The notes under the pieces are model-generated. The model did no database searches, was not told the origin of the DNA, and saw nothing but the letters and a program-made list of their open reading frames with translations. Shown piece by piece: positions 6,650-9,207 of a stretch of 9,207 bases of DNA (position 1 is the stretch's first letter; every line of letters begins with the position of its first letter). The translations under genes were made by a program, and so were the position numbers. The stretch is taken from positions 1-9,207 of the forward strand of contig DATJPQ010000183.1 of NCBI GenBank assembly GCA_035506315.1, read 5' to 3'. This DNA is from MWDT01 sp035506315. Its GTDB lineage: Bacteria; Verrucomicrobiota; Verrucomicrobiia; Opitutales; Opitutaceae.

Positions 6650-6684
6650 CGGCTCTTGTGGCATGTGAAAAAGTGGGTGGGCGG

Positions 6685-7770
6685 TTAGTTTTTTCCGTCG
6701 GCCGTGTAATGGGGACGGGAGAAAGTGGCAAATTCGGTGCGGAGGCAGGCCGCGCGCAGCAGATCGCGCTGGGCGGGTTCGAACTCGCCCTTTTGCTTGT
6801 ACTGCAGGTGCCCGGGCTGCGCCTCGATGAACAGCCGGTCGATCGTCGCCCGATGCTCCTCGGGGAACAGGCCCAGATCGATCCCCAGACGGATCAGCGA
6901 GAGCAGATTCATCGCCTCGCTGGAGTTGAGCAGATGGCTGTTCTGCAGGATGCCGTAGGCGCGGCCGATCTTGTCGGACAGCTTGGCCGCATCGGCCTCG
7001 AGGAGTTTTTCCCGGGCGTTGACCTCGTGCTCGACGATGGACTGCAGCACCGCCTGGAGGCGCTTGATGATGTCGTCCTCGGACTCGCCGAGCGTGGTCT
7101 GGTTGGAAATCTGGAAAATCGAGCCGTTGGCGTCGGAGCCTTCGCCGAACAGTCCGCGCACGACCATGCCGAGCTGGTTCACGGCGCGCACGACCTTCTC
7201 CATCTGGCTGGAGATCACGAGCGCGGGCAGATGCATCATGGCCGAGGCGCGCATCGCGGTGCCGAGGTTGGTGGGGCACGCGGTCAGGTAGCCCAGGGTC
7301 GACGAAAAGGCGTAGTCGAGCTGCCCCTCCAAAACGGTGTCCAGCTCGTCGATCGTGCTCCAGGTCTTCTTCAACTGGAAGCCGGCGCGCAGCACCTGGA
7401 TGCGCAGGTGGTCCTCCTCGTTGATCATCACGGAAATCGCCTGGTCGCGGCTGATGACGACGCCGGCGCCCTCCTTGGCGCCGCTGAGTTCGCGGCTTAT
7501 GAGGTGGCGCTCGACGAGGATCTGACGCTCGAGCTCGCTGAGGTCCGCGATGCCGACGTACAGCCCGCGTTTCATCTGCGGCGCGCTGGAGACGGCATGG
7601 CGGCAAGTCTCGACGACCGCGGCCCGCTCATCCTTGTCGGCCCAGCCGGGGAAGGAGCGGCCGGCGAGATTGCGGGCGAGCCGCACGCGGGTCATGAGGA
7701 CAATCGCGCACTTCTGACCGGTGCAATCGGTCAGCTCGGAAGGAGTATCGATGAGCGTCGAGATATTCAT
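6685..7770 (-). CDS. mcsB: McsB, protein arginine kinase
   Basis: The predicted protein has 361 aa and belongs to the ATP:guanido phosphotransferase family. Visible motifs are the phosphate-binding arginines in TRVRLARNL (27-35), the acidic active-site segment NEEDH (117-121), the catalytic cysteine Cys165 in CPTNLGTAMRAS (165-176), and ATP-binding RGLFGEGSDANG (205-216) with SNQTTLG (222-228). The C-terminal RDLLRA (335-340) fits the RDxxRA motif that forms the allosteric phosphoarginine pocket of McsB and separates it from creatine and arginine kinases acting on free metabolites. It phosphorylates arginine residues on proteins in the cytoplasm, marking them for ClpCP. The ATG at 7770 is four bases past the mcsA stop codon, which suggests translational coupling. 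The frame extends to 7842, but that stretch overlaps mcsA and is not conserved-looking. Confidence 0.97.
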   Translation of the reverse strand: MNISTLIDTPSELTDCTGQKCAIVLMTRVRLARNLAGRSFPGWADKDERAAVVETCRHAVSSAPQMKRGLYVGIADLSELERQILVERHLISRELSGAKEGAGVVISRDQAISVMINEEDHLRIQVLRAGFQLKKTWSTIDELDTVLEGQLDYAFSSTLGYLTACPTNLGTAMRASAMMHLPALVISSQMEKVVRAVNQLGMVVRGLFGEGSDANGSIFQISNQTTLGESEDDIIKRLQAVLQSIVEHEVNAREKLLEADAAKLSDKIGRAYGILQNSHLLNSSEAMNLLSLIRLGIDLGLFPEEHRATIDRLFIEAQPGHLQYKQKGEFEPAQRDLLRAACLRTEFATFSRPHYTADGKN

Positions 7771-7774
7771 GGGC

Positions 7775-8284
7775 TCAACGCGGCGGTTGCGGGCCGGCAG
7801 CCTCCTTGACGTGGGAGATTTCGTCGCGGAAACGCGCGGCATCCTCGTAGCGCTCGCTCTTGATGGCCTCGGTGAGGTTGAGCTCGAGCTTGCTTAGTCG
7901 GTCGTGGAGGGACTGGCGGTCCAGGGCGCGGTGGGGAACCTTGCCGGTGTGGGTGGTGCCCTTGTGCATGTTATCGAGCATGGGCTCGATCATGTCCTTG
8001 AACGCCTCATAGCACATCGGGCAGCCGAAACGGCCATGTTTCTTGAAATCGGCCTGGGTAAAACCGCACTGTTCGCAGCGGATGCCGGCACCCGGCTCGG
8101 GCTCGGGATTGAGCGAAGCCTTCATCAAAAGATCGGCCAGCGAGAAACCGCTGGGGTCGGTGACCCCCTTGGCCTTCGCACAGTCTTCGCACAAGTCGAC
8201 CTTGTGCACCTTGTTGTTCACGATCTGCGTGAGGTGCACGGTGGCCGGCTTTGAGCAGAGGTCGCACTTGAGATTGGAGGCCAT
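7775..8284 (-). CDS. mcsA: McsA, zinc-finger and UVR-domain activator of McsB
   Basis: The predicted protein has 169 aa. Four CxxC pairs (Cys7/10, Cys32/35, Cys70/73, Cys88/91) make two likely zinc-binding modules. The HKGTTHTGKVP stretch (107-117) is typical of the family, and a C-terminal UVR motif covers about 125-160. In Firmicutes McsA binds and activates the kinase McsB and senses metal and thiol stress; it has no catalytic residues of its own. The placement directly before mcsB and clpC makes McsA more likely than another UVR-domain protein. The ATG at 8284 starts right at the MASNLKCDLC zinc motif, but the bases before it show no Shine-Dalgarno sequence. It is probably the first gene of the mcsA-mcsB-clpC operon, since a 329-bp gap with a REPIN separates it from ilvE. 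Confidence 0.95.
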   Translation of the reverse strand: MASNLKCDLCSKPATVHLTQIVNNKVHKVDLCEDCAKAKGVTDPSGFSLADLLMKASLNPEPEPGAGIRCEQCGFTQADFKKHGRFGCPMCYEAFKDMIEPMLDNMHKGTTHTGKVPHRALDRQSLHDRLSKLELNLTEAIKSERYEDAARFRDEISHVKEAAGPQPPR

Positions 8285-8613
8285 GAAGGTGGTGGCAGTG
8301 GCTTGTAGGATTAACGACGCATTTCGACGGACAATGTAACGCTACCCGGAGAATTTGCCATGCTTGTGCACACATCGTGCCAGCCGACGCCCCGCTGGCA
8401 AGCGCGGGCAATGGGCAGAAATACCCGCGCCGCAGTGGCGCGCCGTGGCACAGACGCCGGGCCGGACTGGCGCGTTGGCCGGCGGGGGCGGCCGGCGGGG
8501 CCCATCCTCAAAGGCGTGCGTGCTGTAGGGGCGCAGTCTTGCTGCGCCCGGCTCACGAGGCAAACCGGGCGCAGCAAGACTGCGCCCCTACATTCCGTCG
8601 GCATGGATACGGC
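8285..8613. other. Gap between ilvE and mcsA
   Basis: No gene is supported here. It contains the REPIN at 8524-8592, a 7-bp stem (TGCCAGC 8378-8384, GCTGGCA 8394-8400), and a GC-rich stretch with repeated GGCCGG words. The mcsA promoter should lie near 8300-8360, but only weak hexamer matches are visible. No GGTCAAA/TTTGACC heptads of the CtsR type are present. Confidence 0.6.
8524..8592. repeat. REPIN: perfect 28-bp inverted pair of GTAG-headed palindromes
   Basis: The arms 8524-8551 and 8565-8592 are exact reverse complements around a 13-nt spacer. Each arm starts at its outer end with TGTAG. Each also contains its own palindrome (GGGCGCAG, TCTTG, CTGCGCCC). This is the REP doublet architecture. 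It lies 21 bp past the ilvE stop codon and so would form a very stable hairpin in the ilvE 3' end. Confidence 0.8.
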
Positions 8614-9207
8614 CTAGAGGCGCGTGCCCTCGGTGAGCACGCGGCGACGGAAGGCAGCAAGCACCTTGCCAAAGACCGGGCCAGGTTGGCCGGTGCCGAT
8701 TTCGCGGCCATCGAGTTTCACAACGGGAATCACCTCGGCCCCGGTGCCGGTGAGGAAGCACTCGTCGGCGTTCCACAAGTCGTAGCGGGTGAGGTCGTGC
8801 TCCTCGAGCGGCACGCCGATTTCCTTGGCGATGTCGAAGATGGTGTCGCGTGTGATGCCCTTGAGGGCACCCTGCTGGGCCGCCGGGGTGTAGAGCCTGC
8901 CCTTGTGGATGGTGAAGACGTTGTCGCCCGTGCATTCGGCTACAAAGCCCTGGTCGTTGAGCATGATGGCCTCGAGGGCGCCAAACTGGCGGGCCTCGAT
9001 CTTGGCGAGGATGTTGTTCAGGTAGTTGAGCGATTTGACCGCCGGGCTGAGCGCTGCGGGATTCGTGCGCCGCGTGGGCACGGTGACGATTTCGAGACCC
9101 TTCGTGTAATACTCCGGCGGATAGAGTGCGATCTTGTCGGCGATGACGAAGACCGAGGGCTTCGGGCACAGCCAGGGCGAAAGGCCGAGGTCGCCCACCC
9201 CGCGGGT
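8614..9207 (-). CDS. ilvE: Branched-chain amino acid aminotransferase (C-terminal 197 residues, runs off the window)
   Basis: The start lies outside the window; the frame is open to the last base. The enzyme (class IV, PLP-dependent) exchanges the amino group between glutamate and the 2-oxo acids of leucine, isoleucine and valine in the cytoplasm. The fragment opens with TRGVGDLG, then has the PLP lysine in PAVKSLNYLNN (Lys58 of the fragment). It also has the family segments ECTGDNVFTIHKG, GITRDTIFDIAKEIG and DECFLTGTGAEV that line the cofactor phosphate and substrate site. These match IlvE better than D-amino acid transaminase or aminodeoxychorismate lyase. The C-terminus is complete at 8614. 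An internal GTG at 9198 is not a plausible start because the conserved TRG precedes it. It is followed by the REPIN and then by mcsA on the same strand; no functional link to McsA is evident. Confidence 0.95.
   Translation of the reverse strand, partial: TRGVGDLGLSPWLCPKPSVFVIADKIALYPPEYYTKGLEIVTVPTRRTNPAALSPAVKSLNYLNNILAKIEARQFGALEAIMLNDQGFVAECTGDNVFTIHKGRLYTPAAQQGALKGITRDTIFDIAKEIGVPLEEHDLTRYDLWNADECFLTGTGAEVIPVVKLDGREIGTGQPGPVFGKVLAAFRRRVLTEGTRL

Noticed and set aside
6650..7606. Extension of the clpC frame upstream to 7606
   Set aside because: The extra 319 residues overlap mcsB in another frame and are low-complexity Arg/Pro-rich. The family N-terminus NNFTPRAQQ begins at 6649.
6658..7809. 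A 383-codon open frame on the plus strand opposite mcsB
   Set aside because: It is antisense to a complete McsB with all catalytic motifs; its composition is that of a shadow frame with no recognisable domain.
8285..8400. A mcsA promoter or CtsR operator
   Set aside because: TTACAT with GTTAAT 18 bp on is too weak to call a promoter, and no tandem GGTCAAA-like heptads occur.

Overview
The window is chromosomal DNA from a GC-rich bacterium. Every gene I can support is read from the minus strand. The mcsA-mcsB-clpC cluster without a neighbouring ctsR, the YugP-type peptidase, the secreted transglutaminase-like protein and the scarcity of Shine-Dalgarno sequences suggest Verrucomicrobiota, perhaps Opitutaceae. 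That placement is inference from gene content and repeat style; no marker gene here proves it.

In transcription order, from high to low coordinates: the C-terminal two thirds of a branched-chain aminotransferase (ilvE, 9207-8614); a 329-bp gap holding a perfect 28-bp inverted REP pair; the tight cluster mcsA (8284-7775), mcsB (7770-6685), clpC (6649-4145); a repeat-rich gap (4144-3621); a large predicted secreted transglutaminase-like protein (about 3620-1806); a YugP-type membrane zinc metallopeptidase (1569-865); tRNA-Ser(UGA) (625-536) followed by a string of short hairpins; and the N-terminal part of an endonuclease/exonuclease/phosphatase-family protein (314-1).

The functional core is the arginine-phosphorylation protein-quality-control module. 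McsB is the protein arginine kinase, McsA its zinc-finger activating partner, and ClpC the AAA+ unfoldase whose N-domain docks phosphoarginine and feeds ClpP. The catalytic cysteine of McsB, its C-terminal RDxxRA motif and both phosphoarginine-binding glutamates of ClpC are present, so the module looks intact. The usual Firmicutes repressor gene ctsR is absent from the cluster, and I see no CtsR-type operator.

The least ordinary content is non-coding. Several palindromes headed by GTAG or GTGG look like REP sequences (at 3577, 3692-3780, 3805-3828, 3953-4046 and 8524-8592). Three of these loci are inverted pairs resembling REPINs, and one palindrome runs in frame into the 5' end of the transglutaminase-like gene. 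Separately, the 3' tail of tRNA-Ser plus its trailer hairpin is duplicated as a 43-bp direct repeat flanking a run of hairpins, and a symmetrical inverted repeat built from ATCCGCG units lies between the tRNA and the metallopeptidase gene.
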